Source of the DNA: Pseudomonas sp. BN411
GTDB lineage: Bacteria > Pseudomonadota > Gammaproteobacteria > Pseudomonadales > Pseudomonadaceae
Direction: 5' to 3'
Assembly: GCF_029871235.1 (NCBI RefSeq)
Contig: NZ_SSOM01000071.1
Location: 1-43,959 of the forward strand
DNA: 43,959 nt
Made by a program: the position numbers and the translations under genes. The notes under the pieces were generated by a model that saw only the letters and a list, made by a program, of their open reading frames with translations, did not search any database and had not been told where the DNA came from. Below are positions 1-6,571 of the stretch, piece by piece. Position 1 is the first letter of the stretch. Every line of letters starts with the position of its first letter.

Positions 1-157
1 TACGGTTGGCACCGGTACGGTCAGCGCCGCCTTCGGCTACGCGGTGGATGCTGGTGCGGTCGGAACCACCTTCAGCGACAACGGCACCCTGGGGCAGGGC
101 AAAAGCAGTGGCGGACAGGCTGGCGATGAACAGGCTGGCAAGGATTTGCTTTTTCAT
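1..157 (-). CDS. Small exported protein with VAEGGxDRT repeats (3' end outside window)
   Basis: The reading frame begins at ATG 157 with a GAGGTG ribosome site about 8 bases upstream and runs off the left edge after 52 codons. Residues 1-20 form a typical signal peptide (MKKQ, hydrophobic core, cleavage after AFA). The mature part begins LPQGAVVAEGGSDRT and continues with a second copy, VAEGGADRT, so it is a short tandem-repeat protein. I recall similar small repeat proteins in other pseudomonads, sometimes with uninformative names, but know no demonstrated function. A periplasmic or extracellular location is inferred from the signal peptide. Repeat number and C-terminus cannot be seen. Confidence 0.75.
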   Translation of the reverse strand, partial: MKKQILASLFIASLSATAFALPQGAVVAEGGSDRTSIHRVAEGGADRTGANR

Positions 158-583
158 TTTCGGGCACCTCGGTAAGGGTTGGAATTGGTCTACGGGGCCC
201 ATGTTACTGATGTGATTTCGATGAAGAAGTGATGCTGCGTGATGTTTACCATCGACGTCAGTGATAGTTATGTGTGTTCTATTAAAAACAAAGAGTTAAG
301 CGTTTGATTTGGGCGTTATTACGCCGAATGGAAAGGCTATTTCCATGAATTGGTATAATCGATTAGTTCGATCAATCTGCGCGATAGAGTCCCTTCATCG
401 TTGCCACAGTTGCATCTTTTTCTGCGCAGGTTAGCTCGCCGTTCTGGCTGAAAGCGCTGTTCCAGAGCCGCTGAGGTACTGTTCGCGTTTTGCAAACACT
501 GTTGTCGTCCGCCCTGGAATTGTTGGTTGTCGGCGTCGCTCGTAACGTTCACTCACCCACTACAACAACAAACGGTGAATGAG
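158..583. other. Intergenic region upstream of hapC
   Basis: This stretch of about 425 bp separates the divergent repeat-protein gene and hapC and is clearly more AT-rich than its flanks between 230 and 370. It contains a 7-bp stem hairpin at 328-346 (ATGGAAA, GGCTA loop, TTTCCAT) and a good extended -10 at 351-359. No convincing coding sequence was found on either strand. It probably carries the promoters of both flanking genes. Confidence 0.6.
351..359 (+). promoter_or_regulatory. Possible extended -10 promoter for the hydroquinone operon
   Basis: TGGTATAAT matches the extended -10 consensus (TGnTATAAT). The hexamer 17 bp upstream (GAAAGG) is a poor -35, as expected for an extended -10 or activator-dependent promoter. 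It would give a leader of about 220 nt before hapC. The near-symmetric ATCGATTAGTTCGATCAA just downstream could be an operator. No experimental support. Confidence 0.35.
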
Positions 584-1078
584 ATGAGCACTGCCGCATT
601 CCGGACCGTCTTCGGCTCGCTCGACGACCATCGCATGGGGTCGATCGAGATCATCCAGGGCGAAGCCCGCCACTACGCTTTTTCCAACATCTTCGACGTC
701 GCCAGTCGATCCGCTCCTTATGAAAAGGTGGTGGTCGGCCTGAACCTCGGCTACGTCATCGAGACCCTGCGTTCCGAAGGCACCTCTCCCTGGTACACCG
801 CCGCGCACGATGAATTCGCCATCTCGGTGGACGGCGAAGTACGGGTGGATTTCCTCAAGCTGGACGAGCCGCTGGCTGACGGCGAAGGCACTCGCCTGGC
901 CGGTGAGCAGCCCAAGGGCCGCCCGATGGGTTACGTCCTGCTCAAGCGCGGTCACCAGGCCCTGTTACCGGCGGGCTGCGCCTACCGCTTCGAAAGCGCG
1001 CAGCCTTCGGTACTCCTGCTGCAGACCATCAAGGGACCGCTGTCGGTGGAGAAGTGGGCAGACATCTGCCTGAAGTGA
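584..1078 (+). CDS. hapC: Hydroquinone 1,2-dioxygenase, small subunit (HapC/PnpC type)
   Basis: Product is 164 aa (about 18 kDa), the size of the small subunit of the two-component Fe(II) hydroquinone dioxygenase of 4-hydroxyacetophenone (HapCD) and 4-nitrophenol (PnpCD) degraders. It would pair with HapD, encoded 38 bp downstream, to open hydroquinone to 4-hydroxymuconic semialdehyde in the cytoplasm. Assignment rests on overall similarity, subunit size and the adjacent large subunit; in this class the iron site lies on the large subunit. An in-frame ATG at 527 would add 19 residues. I prefer ATG 584 (MSTAAFRTVF) because it restores the family length, although its ribosome site (GGTGA) is modest. 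Confidence 0.85.
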   Translation: MSTAAFRTVFGSLDDHRMGSIEIIQGEARHYAFSNIFDVASRSAPYEKVVVGLNLGYVIETLRSEGTSPWYTAAHDEFAISVDGEVRVDFLKLDEPLADGEGTRLAGEQPKGRPMGYVLLKRGHQALLPAGCAYRFESAQPSVLLLQTIKGPLSVEKWADICLK

Positions 1079-1116
1079 CAGCCCCGACCGACGACCAGAA
1101 CAAGAGGACATCCACC

Positions 1117-2136
1117 ATGGCCATGCTCGAAACCCTCGACACCTCCGCCAGCTTCGCCGCCGATGAAGTCGAAGCCAGCCTGCCTGACTCCATTACCGGC
1201 TACCGTAGCTTCAAGCTGGGCGCCTTCACCTTTTCCCGCGATGAATACTTCGCGCGCATCCAGTGGTCGGCCAAGGGCCAGGAGCGCTCGCACTTGATCC
1301 CGGCCGACGCCTTCCTGCGCGCCACCATGCGCGACGTGGCCTGGGGCTTCTTCTATGGGTGGGTGAACTTCGACGAGGTGATCGGCACCCGCAACCATTA
1401 CGGCAAGGTCGACCTCTATGCCGGCACCTTCAACGGCGTGCTGCGCGAGGCGGGCGTCGACTACACCGAGCAGTTCGAAACGCCGAAGATCATGGCCACT
1501 TTCAAGGCCATCCTGCGCGACTGGACCAATGCCGGCTTCGACCCCTTCGCCGCGCCGGAAGAAACCGGCAGCGCCTTCGGTCGCAAGAACGGCGACAACA
1601 TCGAGGCCATCGAGCGCTTCCGCGTCGCCACCCGCCGCATGCCGGGCCTGCCGGATGATTCGCCGTTGCGCAACGACCTGCCGGTGAACCGCCAGTTCGC
1701 CGACGTGCCCCAGGACGAGCCGGAAATCCACGCCGCCGACGGCTTCGAAGGCGAGCTGCATGCCTTCAACCTGTACAAGTACCTGTCCCGCTCCGACGTG
1801 ACCTGGAACCCCTCGGTCAGCTCGGTGTGCAAGGCCAGCCTGTTCTGCCCGACCACCGAGGAATTCATCCTCCCGGTGTTCCACGGCAATGATCGCGTGG
1901 AGTGGTTCCTGCAACTCTCAGACGAAATCATCTGGGACGTCGCTGACAAGGACGACGGCGCGCCGCGTGCCCGCATCACCATGCGCCCCGGCGACATCTG
2001 CGCCATGCCCGCGGACATCCGCCACCAGGGCTACTCCACCAAGCGCTCCATGCTGCTGGTGTGGGAGAACGCCACGCCGAACCTGCCGCAACGCTACGAG
2101 AGCGGTGAGCTGCCGCCGTATCCGGTGGAGTTCTGA
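1117..2136 (+). CDS. hapD: Hydroquinone 1,2-dioxygenase, large catalytic subunit (HapD/PnpD type)
   Basis: The 339-aa product (about 38 kDa) is the catalytic subunit that cleaves hydroquinone with O2 to 4-hydroxymuconic semialdehyde. The iron-binding residues I remember for PnpD (His256, Asn258, Glu262, His303) are present at exactly those positions here: HGN at 256-258, Glu262 in the following VEW segment, and His303 in IRHQGY. ATG 1117 is chosen over an upstream in-frame ATG at 1054 because it has an AAGAGGA ribosome site and gives the family length; the longer frame would overlap hapC. Cotranscription with hapC is inferred from the 38-bp gap. A GC-rich hairpin follows the stop. Confidence 0.92.
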   Translation: MAMLETLDTSASFAADEVEASLPDSITGYRSFKLGAFTFSRDEYFARIQWSAKGQERSHLIPADAFLRATMRDVAWGFFYGWVNFDEVIGTRNHYGKVDLYAGTFNGVLREAGVDYTEQFETPKIMATFKAILRDWTNAGFDPFAAPEETGSAFGRKNGDNIEAIERFRVATRRMPGLPDDSPLRNDLPVNRQFADVPQDEPEIHAADGFEGELHAFNLYKYLSRSDVTWNPSVSSVCKASLFCPTTEEFILPVFHGNDRVEWFLQLSDEIIWDVADKDDGAPRARITMRPGDICAMPADIRHQGYSTKRSMLLVWENATPNLPQRYESGELPPYPVEF

Positions 2137-2143
2137 CTCCCAG

Positions 2144-2172
2144 CCCCCCTCTCCCCTGAGGGGAGAGGGGGG
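2144..2172. repeat. GC-rich palindrome between hapD and hapE
   Basis: CCCCCCTCTCCCCT at 2144-2157 is followed after one base by its exact reverse complement at 2159-2172. In RNA this would form a very stable hairpin with a few central bases unpaired. No T-tract follows, so it is not a standard intrinsic terminator. Related CCCTCTCCC/GGGAGAGGG sequences occur near 9520-9540 and 42664-42690, which suggests a dispersed repeat. It may tune mRNA stability or uncouple hapCD from hapEFG expression. Confidence 0.6.
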
Positions 2173-2227
2173 CATTCATGCCACATATGGACGCCGTGCC
2201 TGGTCACGGCGCCCGGAGAGCTTTTTT

Positions 2228-3691
2228 ATGCAAAACCAACTCTTCATCGATGGCCGCTTCGTGCCGGCGCAGAAGGGCGGGACCCTCTCAGTCCTGTCGC
2301 CCCATGACGGCTCGCTGATCACCCATATCGCCGCCGCCGAAGCCGAGGACGTGGACCTGGCTGTTGCCGCGGCCAAGCGCGCCTTCCCGGCCTGGGCGGC
2401 GCTGTCGGGCGCCGAGCGCGGTCGCCTGCTGCTGAAGCTGGCGGACAAGATCGAGGAACAGGCAGAAGAACTGGCACAGCTGGAATCCCTGGACACCGGC
2501 CATCCGATCCGTGATTCCCGCGGCCTCGATGTGCCGCGCACCGCTGCCTGTTTCCGCTACTTCGGCGGCATGGCCGACAAGATCGAAGGGGCGGTGATTC
2601 CGGTGGAAGCCGGTTTCCTCAACTACGTGCAGCGCAAGCCCATCGGCGTGGTCGGCCAGATCGTGCCGTGGAACTTCCCGCTGATGTTCACCAGCTGGAA
2701 GATGGGCCCGGCGCTCGCCGCCGGTAACACGGTGGTGATCAAACCGTCGGAGATCACCCCGCTGTCCACCCTGCGCATCGCCGAGCTGATGAAGGAAGTG
2801 GGCTTCCCCGATGGCGTGGTCAACGTGGTGCCGGGTTATGGCCACACCGCCGGCCAGCGCCTGGCCGAGCACGAGGACGTGGGCAAGATCTGCTTCACCG
2901 GCTCCACCGCCACCGGCCGTCGCATCGTCGAAGCCTCCCAGGGCAACCTCAAGCGGGTACAGCTGGAGCTGGGCGGGAAGGGCGCCAATATCGTTTTCGA
3001 AGATGCCAACCTGGACGCCGCCGTGAATGGCGCCGCCTGGGCGATCTTCCATAACCAGGGGCAGGCCTGCATCGCCGGTTCGCGGCTGATTCTCCACGAG
3101 CGCATTGCCGACGAATTCCTCGAACGTTTCATCGGCCTGGCGCGCTCCATCCGCCTGGGCAGCCCGCTGGACCCGAACACTGAAATGGGCCCACTGACGT
3201 CCGCCCAGCACCGCGACCGCGTGATGGACTATGTGGACATCGCCCGCGCCCAGGGTGGCCGCATACTTACCGGCGGCAAGGCACCCAGCGATCCGGCGCT
3301 CGCCGATGGCTACTACGTCGAGCCGACTGTAGTCGAAGCCCAGCCGGATCACCGCGTGGCCCAGGAAGAGGTGTTCGGCCCGTTCGTCACTGTGCTGCGC
3401 TTCTCCACGGATGAAGAAGCTCTGGCAATCGCCAACGGCACCCAGTACGGCCTGGGTAGCGGTCTGTGGACCCGCGACCTGCAGCGTGCTCACCGCATGG
3501 CGGCGAACATCCACGCCGGCATGTGCTGGATCAACTGCTACAAGCGCGTCAGCCCCGGCAGCCCCTTCGGCGGTGTCGGCCAGTCGGGCTATGGCCGTGA
3601 GATGGGCTTCGAGGCCATCCACGACTACACCGAGGCCCGCTCGGTATGGGTCAACGTGGACGCGAAGATTCCGCCCCATTTCAAGCGTTGA
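2228..3691 (+). CDS. hapE: 4-hydroxymuconic semialdehyde dehydrogenase (ALDH family)
   Basis: A 487-aa NAD(P)-dependent aldehyde dehydrogenase of normal length. The general base lies in ELGGKGAN (Glu247) and the catalytic nucleophile in NQGQACIAG (Cys281); the PWNFP motif of the Rossmann part is also visible. In the hydroquinone pathway it oxidises 4-hydroxymuconic semialdehyde to maleylacetate. The ALDH family is certain; the substrate is inferred from position between the ring-cleaving dioxygenase and maleylacetate reductase. The frame is open far upstream into hapD, but ATG 2228 has a GGAGAG ribosome site and begins with the usual ALDH N-terminus. The stop is 8 bp from hapF. Confidence 0.9.
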   Translation: MQNQLFIDGRFVPAQKGGTLSVLSPHDGSLITHIAAAEAEDVDLAVAAAKRAFPAWAALSGAERGRLLLKLADKIEEQAEELAQLESLDTGHPIRDSRGLDVPRTAACFRYFGGMADKIEGAVIPVEAGFLNYVQRKPIGVVGQIVPWNFPLMFTSWKMGPALAAGNTVVIKPSEITPLSTLRIAELMKEVGFPDGVVNVVPGYGHTAGQRLAEHEDVGKICFTGSTATGRRIVEASQGNLKRVQLELGGKGANIVFEDANLDAAVNGAAWAIFHNQGQACIAGSRLILHERIADEFLERFIGLARSIRLGSPLDPNTEMGPLTSAQHRDRVMDYVDIARAQGGRILTGGKAPSDPALADGYYVEPTVVEAQPDHRVAQEEVFGPFVTVLRFSTDEEALAIANGTQYGLGSGLWTRDLQRAHRMAANIHAGMCWINCYKRVSPGSPFGGVGQSGYGREMGFEAIHDYTEARSVWVNVDAKIPPHFKR

Positions 3692-3699
3692 GGTCGACC

Positions 3700-4767
3700 A
3701 TGAATCCCTTCATCTACCAGGGCCTGGCATCCCGCGTGGTGTTCGGCTGGGGCAAGCTGGACTTGCTGGCCGAGGAACTGGACACGCTCGGCGCCCGCCG
3801 CGCGTTGATCCTCACCACGCCGGAACAGCGCCACTTGGGCGAGCGGGTCGCTGACATCCTCGGCGAGCGTTCCGCCGGGGTCTATCCGCAGGCGGTGATG
3901 CATGTGCCGGTGGAAGTGGCCCGTGCCGCGCGTGAGGAGGCAGCCCGGCTTGGCGCCGACTGCTGCGTCGCCATCGGCGGTGGCTCCACCATTGGTCTTG
4001 GCAAGGCCATCGCGCTGGAGTCGGGCCTGCCGATCCTGGCGGTGCCGACGACGTACGCCGGCTCCGAGATGACCCCCATCTACGGCCTCACCGAGAACCG
4101 CCTGAAGAAGACCGGGCGCGATTTCCGCGTGCTGCCGAAGACAGTGGTCTATGACCCGCAACTGACCCTGACCCTGCCGGCGGCTATCTCCGCCTGCTCC
4201 GGCATGAACGCCATGGCCCATGCGGTGGAGGCGCTCTATGCCCAGGACGCCAACCCCATCATCACCCTGATGGCGGAAGAGTCGATTCGTGCGCTGGCCG
4301 AGTCCCTGCCGGGCGTGGTCGCCAACCCGGACGACGCCGAAGCCCGCAGCCGCGCGCTCTACGGGGCCTGGTTGGCCGGCATCTGCCTGGGCTCGGTGGG
4401 CATGGCCATCCACCACAAGCTCTGCCACACGCTGGGCGGCACTTTCAATCTGCCCCATGCCCAGGCGCATGCAGTGGTGCTGCCCCATGCCGCGCACTAC
4501 AACCGCGAGGCTGCCGCCGAGCCGCTGCGTCGCGCTGCCCGTGCTCTCGGCGGTCGGGAAGCGGAGGAGGTGGGGCCGCTGTTGTTCGCCCTGAACCGCA
4601 AGCTGGGAATCCCGGCCTCCCTGGCCGAGATCGGCCTGCCCGAGGAAGGCCCGGCGGAGACTGCGGTAATCGCCTGCTCCAGCCCCTACTACAACCCACG
4701 CCCGTTCGAGCAGGACGCCATCGAAGCCATGCTCGTACGCGCCTGGCAGGGCCTGCCACCGGCCTGA
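3700..4767 (+). CDS. hapF: Maleylacetate reductase (iron-alcohol dehydrogenase family)
   Basis: A 355-aa protein that reduces maleylacetate to 3-oxoadipate with NAD(P)H and so links hydroquinone and hydroxyquinol cleavage to the 3-oxoadipate route. Residues 1-165 are the nucleotide-binding half, with the GGGSTIGLGKAIAL dinucleotide loop; YAGSEMTPIYG and a C-terminal helical half with HHKLCHTLGG are typical of maleylacetate reductases of about 350-360 aa. ATG 3700 is chosen because the frame's earlier start at 3646 would lie inside hapE. It follows hapE by 8 bp and is followed by a 105-bp gap containing an inverted repeat before hapG. Confidence 0.9.
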   Translation: MNPFIYQGLASRVVFGWGKLDLLAEELDTLGARRALILTTPEQRHLGERVADILGERSAGVYPQAVMHVPVEVARAAREEAARLGADCCVAIGGGSTIGLGKAIALESGLPILAVPTTYAGSEMTPIYGLTENRLKKTGRDFRVLPKTVVYDPQLTLTLPAAISACSGMNAMAHAVEALYAQDANPIITLMAEESIRALAESLPGVVANPDDAEARSRALYGAWLAGICLGSVGMAIHHKLCHTLGGTFNLPHAQAHAVVLPHAAHYNREAAAEPLRRAARALGGREAEEVGPLLFALNRKLGIPASLAEIGLPEEGPAETAVIACSSPYYNPRPFEQDAIEAMLVRAWQGLPPA

Positions 4768-4775
4768 CGTCGCTC

Positions 4776-4839
4776 GTAGGGTGCGCCGCGCGCACCAGTT
4801 CCCGCGCACGCGCTTTCTCGTGCGCACGGCGCACCCTAC
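4776..4839. repeat. Inverted repeat GTAGGGTGCGCCG / CGGCGCACCCTAC
   Basis: The 13-bp arms are perfect and enclose a GC-rich interior with further partial pairing (CGCGCAC and GTGCGCA). It lies in the hapF-hapG gap. A second copy with the same arms, differing at one base, is at 23862-23940, so this is a dispersed intergenic repeat rather than a gene-specific operator. There is no T-tract. Confidence 0.75.
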
Positions 4840-4872
4840 GGATCAGCAAACCTGGACCCACGGGAACACAAG

Positions 4873-5745
4873 ATGAACAACATCCCGACTAACGAAGCGA
4901 AGATTTCCGCCCAGGCGGTTGCCGCCTTCGCCAACACGCCCAACCCGCGCCTGCGCCAGGTGGTGCAGAGCCTGGTTCGGCATCTCCACGCGTTCGCCAG
5001 CGAGGTGGAGTTGACCGAGGACGAATGGCTGGAAGGCATCCGCTTTCTCACCGATACCGGCAAGAAGTGCGACGGCACCGTGCGCCAGGAATTCATCCTG
5101 CTCTCGGATGTGATCGGCCTGTCCATGCTGGTGGACGCCATCAATCACCGCGCCTGCGAGTCGGCTACCGAAACCACGGTGTTCGGGCCGTTCTACATCG
5201 CCGGCATGCCGGAGCGTGGCCACGGCGAGAACATGGCCTTCACCCCGGGCGAACCGGCCCTGGTGCAGGGGCGGGTACTGGATGCGGCGGGCGAACCCAT
5301 CGCCAATGCGGTGCTGGATGTCTGGCAGACCGCGGAGAACGGCATGTATTCCGGGCAGGACCCGGAGCAGCCCCTGACCAACCTGCGCGGGCGTTATCGC
5401 ACCGACGCGGAGGGTCGTTTCGCCATTCGCACCACCTTGCCGGTGAGCTATCCCATTCCCACCGATGGCCCGGTAGGACGCCTGCTGCAAGCCAGCGACC
5501 GCCACCCCTGGCGGCCGGCGCACCTGCACTTCATGGTCATGGCACCCGGTCAGCGCACCCTGGTCACCCACCTGTTCAACCATGACGATCCGTACCTGGA
5601 GTCGGATGTGGTGTTCGGCGTCAAGGATTCCCTCAAGGTGGTCTACCAGCCGTGCCAGGCGAACCATCCGCTGGCGGCGCAATTCGGCTTCGACGGTGAT
5701 TTCCGCCTGGCCAGCTACGACTTCGTGCTGGAGCGAGAAGCCTGA
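4873..5745 (+). CDS. hapG: Hydroxyquinol 1,2-dioxygenase (intradiol ring-cleavage)
   Basis: A 290-aa intradiol dioxygenase with an N-terminal dimerisation domain (about 1-100) and the catalytic beta-sandwich. The Fe(III) ligands expected for the family are visible: Tyr159 (NGMYSGQ), Tyr193 (PVSYPIP), and His217 and His219 (PAHLHF). It would open 1,2,4-trihydroxybenzene to maleylacetate, which feeds HapF. The hydroxyquinol preference, rather than catechol, is inferred from the overall sequence and the neighbouring maleylacetate reductase. It gives the operon a second ring-cleavage branch beside HapCD. The stop codon overlaps the start of the next gene (TGATG), implying translational coupling. 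Confidence 0.88.
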   Translation: MNNIPTNEAKISAQAVAAFANTPNPRLRQVVQSLVRHLHAFASEVELTEDEWLEGIRFLTDTGKKCDGTVRQEFILLSDVIGLSMLVDAINHRACESATETTVFGPFYIAGMPERGHGENMAFTPGEPALVQGRVLDAAGEPIANAVLDVWQTAENGMYSGQDPEQPLTNLRGRYRTDAEGRFAIRTTLPVSYPIPTDGPVGRLLQASDRHPWRPAHLHFMVMAPGQRTLVTHLFNHDDPYLESDVVFGVKDSLKVVYQPCQANHPLAAQFGFDGDFRLASYDFVLEREA

Positions 5746-6056
5746 TGAGCCAGTACTTCGCCGTCTTCGCCACCGACAAGCCGAACCAGATCAGCCTGCG
5801 CAACCAGGTGCGTCCGGCTCATCGCGAACACCTGCGCAATCCCTATCCGCACCGGGTTGTGGTGCGTCTCGGCGGTCCGACGCTGGACCACAGCAATGGC
5901 CGCATGAACGGCACATTGCTGGTGGTGGAGGCGATGAGCCTGGCCGAGGTGCAGGCCTTTCTCGGCGACGACCCCTACGTGCTTGCCGGGCTGTTCGAGC
6001 ACATCGAGATCCGCCCCTGGAACTGGGGCCTGGGCAACCCGGAGCTGCGTGGATGA
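5745..6056 (+). CDS. YciI-like protein of the hydroquinone operon
   Basis: A 103-aa protein of the YciI/YCII alpha-beta barrel family. It carries the characteristic histidine in RPAHREHL near residue 25, an aspartate pair in FLGDDPYV near residue 75, and the IEIRPWNWG C-terminus. The start overlaps the hapG stop by one base and the stop overlaps the next start (ATGA), so it is firmly within the operon. In the P. fluorescens ACB hap cluster a gene in this position is, as I recall, called hapH, without an assigned function. Some relatives occur in aromatic or chloroaromatic pathways. A role as a hydrolase, isomerase or lactone-handling accessory is only a guess. Confidence 0.8.
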   Translation: MSQYFAVFATDKPNQISLRNQVRPAHREHLRNPYPHRVVVRLGGPTLDHSNGRMNGTLLVVEAMSLAEVQAFLGDDPYVLAGLFEHIEIRPWNWGLGNPELRG

Positions 6057-6379
6057 ACCCGCTCTGCGCGCTGGACGCCATCGCCGACGGCGGCGCCCTG
6101 GCCCTGGACGCCGAGCTGGAGGGCAAGGCGTTGCCGTTGGTACTGGTGCGCCGTGGTGAGGAGGTGTGGGGCTACCGCAATCGCTGCCCGCATTTCTCGG
6201 TGCCGCTGGACTTCCGCCCCGGCGAGTTCTGCACCTATCGCAGCCAGGTGCTGATGTGCGCCCACCACAGCGCCCTGTTCCGCTTCGAGGACGGTCACTG
6301 CATCGAAGGCCCCTGCGAAGGCAGTCGGCTGGAACCAGTGCCAGTGCGGGTGATGGAGGGGAGGGTGGTGGTTCTGTAA
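6053..6379 (+). CDS. Rieske-type [2Fe-2S] ferredoxin-like protein
   Basis: A 108-aa protein with the two Rieske cluster-binding motifs: Cys-Pro-His in RNRCPHFS and Cys-x-x-His in LMCAHHSALF, 21 residues apart (the usual spacing is somewhat shorter). It is a free-standing Rieske domain with no catalytic or reductase domain. The ATG overlaps the preceding stop (ATGA), so it is the last gene of the operon; it corresponds in position to what I recall as hapI in the hap cluster. None of the encoded enzymes is a Rieske oxygenase, so it may instead deliver an electron to keep the HapCD iron ferrous. That role is inferred, and no cognate reductase lies nearby. Confidence 0.82.
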   Translation: MNPLCALDAIADGGALALDAELEGKALPLVLVRRGEEVWGYRNRCPHFSVPLDFRPGEFCTYRSQVLMCAHHSALFRFEDGHCIEGPCEGSRLEPVPVRVMEGRVVVL

Positions 6380-6395
6380 AGGCGCCGCGCTTTTT

Positions 6396-6490
6396 TGTGG
6401 GGGCGATTTCAATCGCTGCGCGTACCGAAGGTTCGCCCATTGGCCCTGGGGCAGCTGCGCTGCCCTTGGCGAATGGATTCGCCCCCACAG
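6396..6490. repeat. Paired REP element (BIME-like)
   Basis: It begins TGTGGGGGCGATTTCAATCG and ends GCGAAT...ATTCGCCCCCACA. Each half is a small hairpin (GCGATT/AATCGC and GCGAAT/ATTCGC), and the GTGGGGGCGA ends pair with each other. A central GGGGCAGCTGCGCTGCCC hairpin lies between. It sits after the hydroquinone operon and may act as a 3' mRNA stabiliser or partial terminator. The same design recurs at 12211, 34635 and 35935. Confidence 0.85.
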
Positions 6491-6531
6491 GCGGCCCGTC
6501 TTAACAAATGCCAATGCCCAAATCCGCTAAA

Positions 6532-6562
6532 CCTGTGATAACGGCCACTCGTTCCTCACAGG
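6532..6562. promoter_or_regulatory. Palindrome upstream of the LysR gene
   Basis: CCTGTGA at 6532-6538 and TCACAGG at 6556-6562 are perfect 7-bp arms, with further inner pairing (AACG and CGTT). The right arm lies 9 bp before the LysR ATG. It could be an autoregulatory operator or a leader hairpin near the start codon. No data distinguish these. Confidence 0.4.
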
Positions 6563-6571
6563 CGGATAGCG

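Noticed and set aside
2144-2172. Intrinsic terminator after hapD
   Set aside because: The stem is excellent, but there is no T-tract and the gene order requires readthrough into hapE; treated as an intercistronic hairpin/repeat.
1889-2227. N-terminal extension of the aldehyde dehydrogenase frame
   Set aside because: It overlaps hapD, is Arg/Pro/Cys-rich and the standard ALDH start at 2228 has its own ribosome site.
2288-3679. Long open frame (463 codons) on the minus strand opposite hapE
   Set aside because: It is the antisense shadow of a high-GC gene; its translation is rich in Ala, Gly, His and Val with no domain, and hapE has intact ALDH catalytic motifs.
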